Positions 1 to 12,851 of a DNA stretch of 64,000 bases are shown here, one piece after another. The stretch spans positions 4,050,001-4,114,000 of the forward strand of contig OX345636.1 of the NCBI GenBank assembly GCA_947044365.1. Reading direction: 5' to 3'. This DNA comes from Petrosia ficiformis (taxonomy: Eukaryota > Porifera > Demospongiae > Haplosclerida > Petrosiidae). Each line of letters opens with the position of its first letter. The first letter of the stretch is position 1. The notes beneath the pieces were generated by a model, which made no database searches, was not told the origin of the DNA, and was given only the letters and a program-made list of their open reading frames with translations. A program made the translations under genes and the position numbers.

Positions 1-30
1 TATGACTTCTATTGTTCCTGGTGATACAAA

Positions 31-112
31 GTATATATATATATATATATATATTATTATATATATAAATATGTATATAATTATATATGTGTGTGTGTAT
101 GTTTTAGACTTA
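31..112. repeat. TA-rich microsatellite
   Basis: A run of alternating TA with small interruptions, passing into a short TG run. No gene is visible here. Confidence 0.8.
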
Positions 113-496
113 CTATACATCTTTTAATGAATGAAGTATGTAATCTTTACTAATTATACAATGTCTCAGAATGAAGAATATTAATGATTATCAAATTAGA
201 AAGTTAGTTAAATTTCCTTTAACACTGTACTAATTTAAATATAGTTTGTATTGAAGGTATATACACTGAGTGATTGCACAGTTTGAACTATTGCTATAAT
301 GCATATATTCACAGGAAATGTGGATTGAATGATATTAGCGTAAATCATTGATTATGAATTGAAGTCTAAACAATAATTATTATATAAATCTTGACATAAG
401 GAATGTAAAGTAAACATACTGTAATAACTGTTTAAACTAAAATAAAAATTGCAATGCATTATGATAGTAATTTTACATCAAACTACATTGTTTCTA

Positions 497-580
<84 letters not shown>

Positions 581-606
581 TATATATAATTATATATTAT
601 ATATAT
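497..606. repeat. TA dinucleotide microsatellite
   Basis: About 110 bp of nearly pure alternating TA with occasional TACA and TAAT interruptions. It can fold on itself. It is low complexity and not a regulatory claim. Confidence 0.85.
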
Positions 607-2905
607 GAAATTAATTATCAATAATATCAGCAGAAATTACTCATATTTTAGTATTATATTGTTTGTATTGAGGCCATCATCATTCAAATGGGGGCCCATC
701 TTCAAGCCCCAAGCTTCTTCATTTAGTATATGAACCTTAATTGTATTAGCCTACAAGGTTATGTACTATATGGATAAGCTTGGAGTTGTAACAATTACAC
801 AACTCCATATCTATAACAGTTCATCTGCTAGCATCTTATAACAACACCAAGCACAAGTATAATTTAAATAATTTCTTGCATGTAATCATATTTCTGTGAA
901 TAGCAGTAAATGTCATATATATGAGTATTATAATTATTATTAATAACAGATAATGAATTGTATACACATTGAATTCACTATATAAATTAGTATGTGGCAA
1001 ATTTAATTCAGATGAACTAGTACAACAAGTAACATGTATACATAATAAAGTCTTAAAATTAGTTGTTGTTATGAACACAAAATTACAATTTCTGCTATTA
1101 CGCTTAGTTTGTTGGCTATATGTAATGATTATAGTGTTATTGAGTCTTTCTCTTCCCGAGGCCATCAATATTGATTTCACCACCACACATCATTAGTGCC
1201 TGTTTGGGCAGACCAATGGCAATTGAAGGAAATTGATAATTATTAGTAATTAGTTTATAGCGCTAACTTTCATGTCTAAAAATGAAGGATACTAAAGAAT
1301 CAAATTAAATTAGTCAAATTTGATATAATTATTAACTGTGATAGCCACAAACATTTATACAATATAGATTATACACTGTTCATCCCAATACAAAAGCCTT
1401 GCCAGTTTGCAATAGCCTTAGTGGGATTTCCTGTACAGCTAATTTGCGCAAGTTCAGACAAGAATGGATTTAGTGTCTTTTTAGTAATTAAATTTATAAT
1501 CTTTTCAGATTGTGCGTTGTCTGAGGATGAAGGATGTTATAATAGAATTATACTAATGAACTTGATACTAGATGTTTGTAATTTAACACCAAATTTATAA
1601 ATTAAAATAATCCAACAAAATAAATAATTTATATTAGGCTGCTTGAACTTAAATCATTATTTTTTCCACTTCCAACATAATTTATTTATCAACATAAAAT
1701 CAGAAATGTGAGATACACTGTAACAAGTATAGTATTTGTTTATAATATGCATGCATGAGAGAATTAGAAACAATGGAATACTGGAAACTTTAGGAAATCT
1801 GACTACAGAACCTAGGACCTTCAGTTAGGTCTTTGAGAGTGTGCCTGCATATCATAATAATGCTTTCAATAATCCCTTCTATCCTCAACCCTGCATCTAA
1901 TAGTATTATGTTTGGTGCACTGACAAAATTGCTTTTGAGTTTCTCTAAATCTGAGCCCAATAAAATGCATGTTATGACCGCACATGTGTTATAATGTGTG
2001 CATGTTCAGGCAGATCATACGACATATAATTGTTACTAATTGTTTATTTTTACACTGCCTCAGAATGAAGGATATGATAATAAAGTTAATTAATCAAATT
2101 GTAACTATATTTCATGAATTGTAATGACAACAAACTACACTACAATATAGGGCAATATACATTGTACATCCTCAAACAAAAGCCTCACAAGGTTATAATA
2201 GATTATTTGAACATCTAATAGAATCTGTTCAAGTTCTAACAAGATTGAAATTAGTATTATAGTAAAATAATTTAATAATTTTTAATCATATACTGTCTGA
2301 GAATGAAGGATGTTATAATGACAGCTACAACATTATAGTTCTTATTTAGTCATGCATGCTTTTATGTGTATGTAAATATAATAGGAAATCTATATGAAAT
2401 GAATTTATGTATTCCAAATTTATATACCGCCAGAATAATTATTGTGTCATAGTAATAATAATAGACTTCAGATATAATGTGAAGACTATTATTATTAATA
2501 ATCTGTACATGTTAAAACAGGAATGAATTTAATGTCTCTCAGCAAAATTAATTAATTAAACAATGAAAGGTGTTTAAGTAATGGTAATTTTAATCTGAGA
2601 TACTATAGGTATAATAGGTTGTGTAAAACTGTGTGGAATGAAACGTTGCAAGAATATATTATATTTATGCGGGGTGTGTTTTACATCTCAGTATAAGAAC
2701 ACAATAATTATAGAAATGATTTAAATTATATACCACGAGACATTAAATTCATTCCTGTTTGAACATGCACAAATTCTATTAGCTGTTCAGGTTCTTCTCA
2801 CTATTAATATAATCTTGCATGGCTTTTGTTTGAGGATAAACAATGTGTTATTATGAGGATACACAATGTATTATTATTAGGATTGCAAGGTAATGATGGT
2901 TGTTC

Positions 2906-3100
2906 GGTTGTTGCAGCTCAGTGATGAGAGCACTGGTGGCTGGAGTCAGTGGCCCTAGGTTCGATTCCCAGTGACTACCAGGATGCATTTTATTCACTTT
3001 CCTCTTTCAGCCTCAGTCATAAAATTTAGCATTTATTTTCAATATGAGGCGAGATCAGCAATGCAATGTATTATATTACTCTATATACTATTGTAAAAAA
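2906..3100 (+). repeat. tRNA-derived SINE-like copy or tRNA pseudogene
   Basis: Positions about 2911-2980 resemble a tRNA. There is an A-box-like stretch GCAGCTCAGTGATGAGAGC, a candidate anticodon arm, and a good B-box GGTTCGATTCC inside a CTAGG/CCCAG T-stem. The acceptor stem does not pair well, so I do not call a functional tRNA. The following sequence to about 3100 could be a SINE body. Boundaries are approximate. Confidence 0.45.
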
Positions 3101-4417
3101 TAGTTTGTTGTCATATCACAGTTCATACTACATGCTGCTTGCAATTTGATTAATCTTATTTCATGATCAATATGAAAATAATTTCTTACATTATGTACAT
3201 CTTAATTCAATATTATATTTGTTATTATATTTGCATACAGATACTTTACATTTATATAGCTGCTTAAATATTATAAAATTGCTATCATTAATTTCTTCCT
3301 CCACTCTGACAAAATGTGAACATAAAAATAAAAGCATGTATGCATGCCTGTGTACAGCATGGGGTCTATTAGGACAAATATTCAAAACAAGGAATATAAC
3401 AAGGCTAGTACTATTGTAGCATTCAAACCAGGACAGTAAGCACTTTCATTACATTGTTAGTGTTTTTTTAATGCTTAATCAATTCCATTTTATAATTTAA
3501 TTAATTTTGTGGTTACACCACTCCTGAAAATTGCCTTTAGTCTATGTTATGAGTACACAAATGTGTGCATGTTCAGTCAGGTCTGTGAGTGTATAATTGT
3601 TACTAATTAATGTTTATTTTTAGTGTCTGAGAATGCAGGATATTACAAATGCTTTAAACTATGCTAACCAAAAACCATTATACAATATAGATTATACATT
3701 GTATGTCTTCAAATAGAAGCTCTGTAAGGTTGGAATATTAGTTACAAGATTACCTGAACAGCTAATAGAATTTGTGCATGTTCAAACAGGAATGAAATTA
3801 GTGTCTCTTCATAAACATAATCTGATCATTTCTAATTAAACACTGTCTCAGAATAAAGGTGCTAAAACTATATTGATACTAATTTTACTATACATCTAAT
3901 AGGTTGCACAAGTAAAAGCAAAACCCTATTTCAATCTGTATATTAAAATGCTCATAATTTTGAAAATGTAAATGATGTAAGCCTTAATACTTCCATTGGG
4001 TTCGCTCTTAATTCCTAATATAAAAATATAATGAAAAAATTCATTATTGTAACATATTATTAACAATAATATTAATCAAATACCTCACATTTAGCAGTTT
4101 AAACATCTATTATTATTTCTTCTGCTGCTGGCTACATTTTTATTATTTCTGAACATAAAGTCATGTACCCATGGCACATTACATAGCATTGATTATAAGT
4201 TATAAAGCATATATTTTAATCAGGAGGCTATAACATAGCTACATGACTACTTCAAAGCACTGTGACTAATCTATAATAACGTTGTATTGTAATTTTATGT
4301 TATATCCTTTAGATTCAATTCACAGATTAGTGATTTTAATTTAATGCAATATCTTTTAAAGGATTATGCAACTCATACATCATATGTATACACATGATAA
4401 TGTTATGTATAATTATT

Positions 4418-4842
4418 TGTGACCAAGCAAATGAAAAGGGGTCAAATGTTGCAAAATTTCAAATTCTATTTTTTCCTTGTATGTACTGTTGACAATATCA
4501 GCTTGATGCTAGTGTCGGGGTTCTGAAATATGACTTACCATTCCTACGTTATAGCTGCTCAAATTGCAGTCACTGTGAAAGGATTAGATTTTGAGAAAAC
4601 GTCCAATAAATCAAGAGCAACCATTAATTACAATGAACAGGGCATATTTCAAATGCTCATCCTACACAAACTATAACAATCTGTTGGTCAAGAGTTGCAC
4701 AACAGGTAGCCAAGGTATTATACTATTAAAAAAAAAACTGAAATCATCATAATATTTGGTTTCTGAGAATTTTGTACTATATATACTGAAATAAAGCATT
4801 TGGTTACTTGTGATCCTTTTTCACTGTATTTGCTTGGTCACA
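4418..4842. mobile_element. MITE-like element with diverged terminal inverted repeats
   Basis: The left end begins TGTGACCAAGCAAAT and runs into AAAAGGGGTCAAATG. The right end is its imperfect inverse, ending ATTTGCTTGGTCACA. About 425 bp lies between, with no coding capacity. No clean target-site duplication is visible, so the superfamily is not assigned. Confidence 0.65.
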
Positions 4843-5644
4843 TAGTCAGTCATTTATATTGTACATAATTATGCATTTGATTCATGAACTGGGAGTTGGC
4901 AAGTTTATACAATAATTCAATGTTTTATTTATCCAGTGATTTCTGAAACTAACACGGACAGTTCAGATGTCTACTCATGGATCATCATCACATTCAAGTG
5001 GACTGTTTAAAAATGATTGATTAATTTCTATTTTAGTTATAAATTTTATAACTACAGCACATTTGAAAATCCATTTAGTCCAAGCCAAACAAAATACACA
5101 TAATGAGTACACAAATGAGTGCAGGTTCGTGCAGGTCATCGACTATCTCTAAGTGTGTAATTATTACTAATTGTTTATTTTTACAATGTCTTGGAATGAA
5201 GGATGTTAAAAATTATTTAAATTTCAACAAAAACCCTGCAAGGGTGTAATTTAGGTTGCACAAAGTACAATCTAAATTGTAAGAATAGTTTGTAGTCATC
5301 ACTGTTTATATTGAAATTTGATTTATTTATTCATTCTAAGATCACATGTACTATAAAAGTATAACATATTACAGCATTATTATTTTTGTAACAATGATTT
5401 GTTAAATGCGCATTTGTATTCTTAGGCTGCTTGTTGCATTGGAATCATAAACATAGTAATAACATTTGTGAGCAAATACAATCTTATATTAGGAATAATA
5501 ATTATATTAAACACATTGTATAATAATATGATAAGCATTGGAATACTGAATGGTTGACATCGGGCAGTGACTGATATATAACATACACAAGTATTTCCCT
5601 AAAAATATTCCCATCATTCAGAAAAAAAAACAAGAATAATGGCA

Positions 5645-5847
5645 AGAAGATGTAATGATGTCAAAACCCAAAAAGCATGCAAACAAGGTTGGGAGGCTAT
5701 CAGAGGACCCAACGTAAGTACGGCTCTTTGTATTTTGCCTTATAGCAATGTAAGTACTTATATGGAAGTGGTTTGTTTAATTTTGGGTCCTATGTTAGCT
5801 TCCTAACCTTGTTCGCATACATTTTGGGTTTCACGTACCTACATCTT
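5645..5847. mobile_element. fold-back MITE, about 200 bp
   Basis: Two arms of about 64 bp are inverted relative to each other. The left arm contains AACCCAAAAAGCATGC, AACAAGGTTGGGAGGCTA and AGGACCCA. The right arm contains TGGGTCCTATGTTAGC, TCCTAACCTTGTTCGCAT and TTTTGGGTTT. Arms are roughly 80% complementary around a loop of about 75 bp. It is non-coding. Confidence 0.65.
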
Positions 5848-7567
5848 TTTATTGAAAATATTTTTTATTATACTTTTTTATATTATTGTACCAATGCTTA
5901 GTACTGATAATGATGACTTTAATTATTGCAGTTAGTATTTATAATGCTGTGTTTAGTTTTGGATATAATATTATTGATTATTGGTAATAATAATGATATC
6001 ATATCAGAATATTAAATTATTAATACACAATTATGTATACAGGTCCAATAATGACCACTTTCTGTTACAGCACAGTTGAAAATTGCTTTTGTGTTTCTGT
6101 GAGTCTGAGCTCAACAAAATGCAATATAATATGATTGTGCATGTTCAGGCAAATCATTGAATGTATAATTGTTACTAATTGTTTATTTTTAAAGTGTGTC
6201 AGAATGAAGAATGTGAAATGAAATTAATTAATCAAATTGTAAGTATGGTATAATCTGTGCTAACCACAAACCATTTATACAATATCATGAATATCCTGGA
6301 ATGAAGATGTTAAATAAAATTAATTATTAAATTTCAACAAAAGCCCTACAAGAGTGTAATTTTATTTTAGGGCACACAAGTACAATCTACATTGCACAAG
6401 TACAATTTTAAGAATAGATAGGGAAATTTGATTAATCTTAATATATATTATCCTTCATTCTGAGATATACACATGTGTACTGTAAAATAATAATATATAT
6501 ATTACAGCATTGTTATTTTTGTAACAATGATTTGTTAAATTTCTGCCTCACTCTCCTCCTTTTATACATATTAACTACCAATTTCAATTCCAGTCTTAAA
6601 TCATAAGTGGTTCCAAAGTTAGTCGATTACATCACAATATTAATTAATATCACTGTGTTCATATTTGATGATACCCTAACAACTGTCTGCAATTGATTTG
6701 TTTGAACATACTATAATAATAGATATTTTACTTTGATAATTATAATTATAATTATTATATATTATATACAAGCTACATATTATTGCTAAGATAGATATTG
6801 GGTAAGCAAAACTCTCATGTATATAGTGACAAGTAATTGATTGTAAATTTCCTTATTGTATCAATGGTTTGTAATGGTAATGATGACTTTAATTATTGCA
6901 GTTAGAATTTATAATGTTTTGCTTAGTTTCTGTTATAATAATTATGATTGATTATTGGAAAAATATTGTAAAGAATAATTTTCAATTATGTAAACGTGTC
7001 CATTATGTTATAGTGCACCTGAAAATTGTTTTTGTGTTTCTGTGAGTCTGACCCCAACAAAATGCAATATAATATGATTGTGCATGTTCAGGCAGATCAT
7101 ACGACATATAATTGTTACTAATTGTTTATTTTTACACTGTCTCAGAATGAAGGATATGATAATAAAGTCAATTAATCAAATTGTAACTATATAGTATAAA
7201 TTGTGAAGACAACAAACTGCATTACAATATAGGGCAATATACATTGTACATCCTCAAACAAAAGCCTTGCAAGGTTATAATAGTAGTGAGAAGATTACTT
7301 GAAAATGTAATAGAATCTGTTCAAGTTCTAACAAGAATAAAATTAGTGTCTTATAGTAAAATAAATTAATTATACTGTCTGAGAATGAAGGATGCTATAA
7401 TTACAGCTACAACATTATAGTTCTTATTTAATCATGCATGCTGTATAATTTATTATATGTGTATGTAAATAGAATACTCTATATGAAATAATGTATTCCA
7501 AATTTATATGCAGTCAGAATAATAATTGTGTCATCGTAATAATAATAGTCTTCAAATATAATATTAA

Positions 7568-7570
7568 AAC

Positions 7571-7628
<58 letters not shown>

Positions 7629-7718
7629 CAAAGTAAAGCAATGATGAAACATAAAGAGTAAACAAGATTTCAAGTGAAAATAATAAAAACTTCCGCTTCT
7701 TTTCCGAGCATTCCATCA

Positions 7719-7769
<51 letters not shown>

Positions 7770-7859
7770 CAAAGTAAAGCAATGATGAAACATAAAGAGT
7801 AAACAAGATTTCAAGTGAAAATAATAAAAACTTCCGCTTCTTTTCCGAGCATTCCATCA

Positions 7860-7904
<45 letters not shown>

Positions 7905-7960
7905 AGTAAAATAAGAATTCAAATGAAAATAATACAGGATAAAAAAAATTAATATAATAT
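7568..7960 (-). repeat. two internally deleted, truncated retrotransposon tails separated by (ATT)n tracts
   Basis: Two near-identical segments of about 95 bp (about 7626-7720 and 7769-7860) are each bordered by long (ATT)n runs (7568-7625, 7718-7767, 7859-7901). On the minus strand each encodes the start of the C-terminal piece found in full at 7970-8205 (DGMLGKEAEVFI), but jumps directly to the 3' untranslated region. The order 'coding scrap, 3' UTR, (AAT)n' in one direction is what 5'-truncated non-LTR copies with trinucleotide tails look like. Alternatively, tandem duplication of one such copy produced the array. Confidence 0.7.
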
Positions 7961-7969
7961 ATATTGAGA

Positions 7970-8205
7970 TTAGAATCGGTCATTAAAACCATGAATTGGT
8001 GCTCCATCATCCAAACCAATACTTCGCCATTTTGTACGAGAGCCACGCAAGCATAGTACTGTTGCTCTTAAGATTGCAAACGAGAGTCTAGCTCTGATCC
8101 ATCCAACCACATTACTATAGCTCTTGTCCCATTTATTAGCCAGCCCTTCACCAAGTCTCTTAATAAAAACTTCCGCTTCCTTTCCGAGCATTCCATCAAC
8201 CGAAC
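7970..8205 (-). pseudogene. 5'-truncated non-LTR retrotransposon, C-terminal end of the polyprotein
   Basis: The minus strand reads VDGMLGKEAEVFIKRLGEGL, then KWDKSYSNVVGW, RLSFAILRATVLCLRGSR and WRSIGLDDGAPI before a stop. This aligns by eye with the C-terminus of the larger element at 40153-43207 (VSVDGFVGIEAG, KWEKSYSQVIDYVR, LSFAIIRATGLCLRGSR), so it is the last ~75 residues of a related element. Everything upstream is missing, as expected of incomplete target-primed reverse transcription. An (ATT)n run (8207-8240) abuts the truncated 5' side. It is a relic and not expressed as a functional protein. Confidence 0.8.
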
Positions 8206-8206
8206 A

Positions 8207-8241
<35 letters not shown>

Positions 8242-8269
8242 GTACTTCATAGTAAATACAATAATAATT

Positions 8270-8940
8270 TGTTCCATCTTCAGAATGATTGTATTTATAG
8301 ACAAAAAGCTATTATAAATTGCACCTAATAAAATGGAAGGTAAAAAAAACTATAGCGCACGTCACACAAATTCAATTTTTAATAATTATTATAGTTCATA
8401 GAAAATGTGCTTGAAGAAGATATTATAAGTTAAGCCAATATTAATAATTAAATGTACTTTATTCACATTTTTTTTATAGCATTCATTACATTATACTGAT
8501 ATCATAGTGATATCATTACAATATTATTTATTAAGTACATTAATTTTAGTGTTTTTAATGCAATGGAAGGTCTTCTTATATCGGATCTTGGTTAACTTAT
8601 CTCTATGTATAACATGTTGCATAAAAACATGCAGATTTTTCAAGGAATAATAGTCAGTTGTATTATACAATTAATATTAATACTGCTGTATATATTCATG
8701 TTTGAAACAATAGCTTTTATTGGTAAAACAGTTTATAATACTTTTGGTACTTAATATACTATGTTATGCAGGTGATAGTAACCTTTGATGTACAGCTGGC
8801 TCATAATGTAACAGCAAACAGATACTTCAAAGTTTACACAAAGGATAGTCAGTGTCAACTGTTGATAAATTAAGGTGACAAAATGGTTAGTCTGTCTCTT
8901 TACTGCCGTTAATTTATTTTTGACACTTATTATGACCCCC
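8270..8940. repeat. local duplication, copy 1 (partner 9825-10640)
   Basis: The words GGACAAAAAGCT/AGACAAAAAGCT, AAATTCAATTTTTA, GCAATGGAAGGTC, CTTTGATGTACAGCTGGC, CATAATGTAACAGCAAA and TTAGTCTGTCTCTTTACTG occur in the same order here and at 9825-10640. The copies are diverged with indels. No gene is seen. Confidence 0.75.
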
Positions 8941-9200
8941 CAACTGTCTCATCTGATAAAAAGTAATGATTATGTAGTTAGTAATGATAACAATGACTTT
9001 AATTGGAGTTAGTAATTAATAACGTTATGCTTAGTTTCTGAAGTTTTGATTTTCGAAAAACTTTCTTAATAAACTTTTCTACTAATTTTCAGTTATGTAC
9101 AGTGTCCATTATTGACTAATTTCCACCTGATAATTGCTTTTGAGTTTCTGTGAGTACGAGTCCAACAAAATGCATGTTATGACCACACACATGATATAAT

Positions 9201-9551
9201 GTGTGCATGTTCAGGCAGATCATTGATGGTATAATTGTTACTAATTGTTTATTTTTAAAAGTGTCTCAGAATGAAAGAAGGAAATTAAATTAATTAAATA
9301 ACTACAAACTGTGATGACCACAAACCATTGGTGCAACAAAATATTACACATTGCACACCCTCAAATAAAAGCCCTGTAACGTGTGCATGTTCAGGCAGAT
9401 CATTGATGGTATAATTGTTACTAATTGTTTATTTTTAAAAGTGTCTCAGAATGAAAGAAGGAAATTAAATTAATTAAATAACTACAAACTGTGATGACCA
9501 CAAACCATTGGTGCAACATAATATTACATCCTCAAATAAAAGCCCTGTAAG
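9201..9551. repeat. two-copy tandem duplication, 180-bp period
   Basis: The unit starting GTGTGCATGTTCAGGCAGAT at 9201 restarts at 9381 and is nearly identical for about 170 bp. It is a recent tandem duplication of one copy of the dispersed repeat family. Confidence 0.9.
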
Positions 9552-9824
9552 TGTGTAATAGTATAGAGGAAAATTTAACTAATTGAAATTGTGCAGGTTT
9601 TAACAGGAATGAATTTAAAGTAATTTAATCTTTTTATGATTATGTACTGTCTGAGAATGAAGGATGTTGTAATGACAGCTAACATATTATATTAAATAGG
9701 TATTTATTTAATGTATAAATGAAATACTCTATATGAAATAAATTTATGCATTTAAAATTTGTGCTGTGGTAATAACAGTCTTCACATATTAATTTGGCTT
9801 ATTAAAATGTTACAATATTAATTT

Positions 9825-10640
9825 TCTTCCATCTTTAAACTAAATATAATTATGGACAAAAAGCTGTAGCAATAATATGGACCTTAGAAAATAATTAACT
9901 ATAGAACCTATCACAGAAATTCAATTTTTAGAGTTCACAGAAAATTCCAGGCTGATTAATAATTTTTTGTACTTCATTATCATCTTGCAGAATTGAGTAC
10001 ATTATACTAATATAGTCATAATATTATTTGCACAATTTAGACCAGCATTCAATCTGTGTATTTAAAGCAATGGAAGGTCCTCTTAAAGCGGATACTACCT
10101 AACTTACTGTAGATGTTTTTATAATAATTATATATATTGCAGTAGTTGATAGTGTTTCTTTATTCTCAACTCAACAAAATACATGTATGGTATATGGCCA
10201 CTATAGGTTAACACAGATGTAGTCACAATTATAATTATTAATTAATCTTTGGTAATAATTAACTACCTGAATTATTAGACAATATAACCACGAATCACTA
10301 CATTAATCATAATTACATTGCTGTGTGATAAGAAGAGACAAATTACATTGTTGTGCGATAAGAAGAGACAAATGTGATTCAACTGTATGTTTGGTATTCT
10401 GACAATATTAATGCATATGTAATTCATTGGTTTGAATTTATAATACTTTTGGTACTTATACTATAGTATGCAGGTGATTACAGTAGTAACCTTTGATGTA
10501 CAGCTGGCTCATAATGTAACAGCAAAACGTTGCTTCACAGTTTACATAAAAACTAGTCAGCTTCAACTGATAAATTAACATGACAAAAGGCTTAGTTTGT
10601 CTCTTTACTGTCGTTAATTTATTTTTTGATGCCTCTTATG
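9825..10640. repeat. local duplication, copy 2 (partner 8270-8940)
   Basis: This is the second copy of the block described at 8270-8940. It also contains a small two-copy tandem repeat (about 10312-10371, unit ending AAGAAGAGACAAAT). Confidence 0.7.
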
Positions 10641-11365
10641 ATCCCCATGATATAATTATATCACATACCACCACATCAGCCACCTTTGAGAAATTGTTCT
10701 CTGACTATACACCAATAAACAACATTCTCGCTCTTAAAAACACGCCCATAACACCCCCTCCCCTGGACTTAGTAGTATCCAATACATACTAGTGTATATG
10801 TAACTATACACTGTAATTATTATTACATATAAAGTCATCACATTCAAATTTGGAGGCATCATGGAAGTGAACAAATTTTAGTAGAATTTCATAATCACAG
10901 GTTCTTATTATAAACATGTTAATTTTTTCTTTTAGTTAATATGGCCACAGAATTATACAGGATATCTAGTTCTCAAAATTAGTGCAGTTATGGTTGAAGA
11001 ATCAAGAAGCTGTTATTTATTTTGTAATTGAATAGTTAACTATGACAATAACAATTAGTTGACCATGCAGTTTCCATTAAATTTGATCCAGCAGTATATA
11101 CAATGGTAACTTTACATGATATACCAAGGTGTTGTAACTAAATTGATGCTAGTATATAAATAACTATTTAATCATTAAGAAAAATTGATATTAATATTTT
11201 CAAACAAACAATAAAGGCCTGTAAAAAAATTAATAAAGAAATGACTACTCATAATTAAAATAAAACATTATTCTAAAACAGTCCCACAGTGAGTGTATAG
11301 TTACAGTATACTATAAGTTCTAGTGTTAATTAATATGCTTTCACTTGTTGTAGCAGATCGGCCCC

Positions 11366-12715
11366 TTACATTAGCATATTACTATCATCACCATTTACAG
11401 CGATAATATTCCCATCTCTATCCACTGTTTTAGTACGTGCTATCACAGTTGGTCGCTCACCATAATCAATAGTACCAAATGCATAAAGTTCACGCTGATC
11501 GTATGTTAGAACACGAGATAAATCGACGATCTTTTCAAAGGTACCACCATAACGAATCAAAGCTTCACCATCAGCATGAAATCGGGCACGCCATTTCACT
11601 TTTACAGGCTGATCACTTTTAAAGAAACGTACTTCTACTTTTGTACCAGTATGAGCTGTAGTCGACATCCAGAATGTCTCGGTTTTTGATTCTGAAGAAG
11701 TTGAACTGTACCCGTGAGTAAACGAATATCCAAGACTTAACTCGAATGTTTTCTTAGACTTAACAAAAAGGAAGTCATTAGTAATCTCAAGTCCTATTTT
11801 AACTCCAATATTAACGCCATGTTCGGTTGTAAATGTTTCTTCAGAACCGATAGTCTCTGAAAATACTTTACGACAATCCAAGTCTCCATCACCAAAGTAA
11901 TTATCACATAAGACATCCCAGTTAGCGTATGGTTCCTCTTGTATTGGCTCTTCACTCTCAAGCAACTTTTCGAGGGATCTCATTATTAATTCAGTTTCCT
12001 CTAAACCATCAATTGCTGAAATTTCTTCGGCTTCTGTAGGATTACCATTAATAAAATCTACTTTTACAGTCTTCAACTGACGTACTCCATTGCTATCAAG
12101 GTTTGTTGCTTTTAGGATTATAGATATCTCACCATTAAAGCATTGGCAGTTTAGAGAATTCATTTCCTGTGCAGTGAGAATATTGTTGTTTACGCGATCT
12201 TCATCAACTTGGAAATTAGCAACGATGCGATCGATAAGTTGTTTTACTACATCTATTTCCCCAACTATATACACACTGTATGCACTATCACCACCACAAC
12301 ATTCATCTCCTTTACATGGCAGAGTCGTAAAGGCACCAGAACATTTCGTACTGCATGGTCCTCCATTACCTGCTGATTTTATTTCGTAGGACTGGTGTAG
12401 AAGAGGTACTGGCAGACTATTACTACAGTAACAATCGGCTCCTTGAGTAGCAGCAATGGCATAACCATTCTCCATGCATATACTTACACATATAGCATTT
12501 GTGTTTCTGTCTAACCTCTGGTGGTAGTTTTGTCCAGCAGTCAAGCTGTCTTCAGCATCAGAATAACACCCATCAAACAAACCTGCAATGGCCTGTACTT
12601 CAGCGTGTGGTTCGAAAGCTTGCATCATAGTATCCATTTCTCCAAGTACAGTGCTAGCTAGTACAGAAACTAGCAGAGCTGTGAAAGCAATCATCGTGTG
12701 TGAGCTATTCCACAT
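11366..12715 (-). CDS. secreted WSC + aerolysin-like (pore-forming fold) protein, copy 1
   Basis: Single-exon gene of 449 residues; the ATG at 12715 opens a hydrophobic signal peptide (residues 1 to about 25). Residues about 47-150 form a WSC-type domain: it begins FDGCYSD, has the spaced cysteines CVSICMENGY and GADCYCSN, a CSTKC pair, and ends ECCGGDSAYSVYIV. A helical/acidic linker follows (about 150-265, containing NCQCFNGEISIIL). Residues about 265-400 are rich in Ser/Thr/Gly with alternating polarity (KKTFELSLGYSFTHG, TSSESKTE, TGTKVEVRFF, KVKWRARF), the usual look of the aerolysin/natterin insertion and strand region. The C-terminal ~50 residues are not recognised. The family forms membrane pores after oligomerising; whether this member does is inference. 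It is divergent from dermatopontin copy 1 with 136 bp between start codons, and stops with TAA. Confidence 0.8.
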   Translation of the reverse strand: MWNSSHTMIAFTALLVSVLASTVLGEMDTMMQAFEPHAEVQAIAGLFDGCYSDAEDSLTAGQNYHQRLDRNTNAICVSICMENGYAIAATQGADCYCSNSLPVPLLHQSYEIKSAGNGGPCSTKCSGAFTTLPCKGDECCGGDSAYSVYIVGEIDVVKQLIDRIVANFQVDEDRVNNNILTAQEMNSLNCQCFNGEISIILKATNLDSNGVRQLKTVKVDFINGNPTEAEEISAIDGLEETELIMRSLEKLLESEEPIQEEPYANWDVLCDNYFGDGDLDCRKVFSETIGSEETFTTEHGVNIGVKIGLEITNDFLFVKSKKTFELSLGYSFTHGYSSTSSESKTETFWMSTTAHTGTKVEVRFFKSDQPVKVKWRARFHADGEALIRYGGTFEKIVDLSRVLTYDQRELYAFGTIDYGERPTVIARTKTVDRDGNIIAVNGDDSNMLM

Positions 12716-12851
12716 AACATCCTGACTTTATTGAACTGAATTTATACATGAAGATTATGGAAGTTCTAAAAGTACATTTCCTGTATTGGCTCTATAAAGA
12801 CATTGTGTTTCAGCCTTGTTATCATACCAGATCTTCCAGGAAGTTTACAAG
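12716..12851. promoter_or_regulatory. shared bidirectional promoter, copy 1
   Basis: Only 136 bp separate the two divergent ATGs. A TATAAA for the plus gene lies at 12793-12798, about 55 bp before its ATG. A minus-strand TATAAA (12746-12741) is about 26 bp from the minus ATG, implying a very short leader if it is used. The segment is conserved in copy 2, including both TATA elements. Confidence 0.65.

Larger units (their letters stand above)
120..10790. repeat. field of diverged local repeats, no host gene seen
   Basis: The same degenerate block recurs at roughly 1990-2330, 3560-3860, 5110-5260, 6100-6310, 7070-7400, 9190-9550 and 9600-9680. It is recognisable by TGTGCATGTTCAGGCAGATC, then ACTAATTGTTTATTTTTA, then CTCAGAATGAAGGATG, and further on by ATCCTCAAACAAAAGCC. 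An inverted copy lies near 2740-2870, where the same words appear as reverse complement (for example GGCTTTTGTTTGAGGAT). Copies share order but are diverged and indel-rich, so this looks like an old repeat family amplified locally. Both strands carry frequent stops and I find no spliced coding signal in this stretch. Confidence 0.7.

Noticed and set aside
836..1196. Overlapping open stretches of 75 and 116 codons on opposite strands
   Set aside because: Low-complexity hydrophobic composition, no recognisable domain, overlapping antisense frames.
7479..7673. Open stretch with a long poly-Asn run
   Set aside because: It is the translation of an (AAT)n microsatellite.
12090..12389. 99-codon plus-strand frame antisense to aerolysin-like copy 1
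   Set aside because: Antisense shadow of a coding sequence; the paralogous site at 15058 keeps only part of it.
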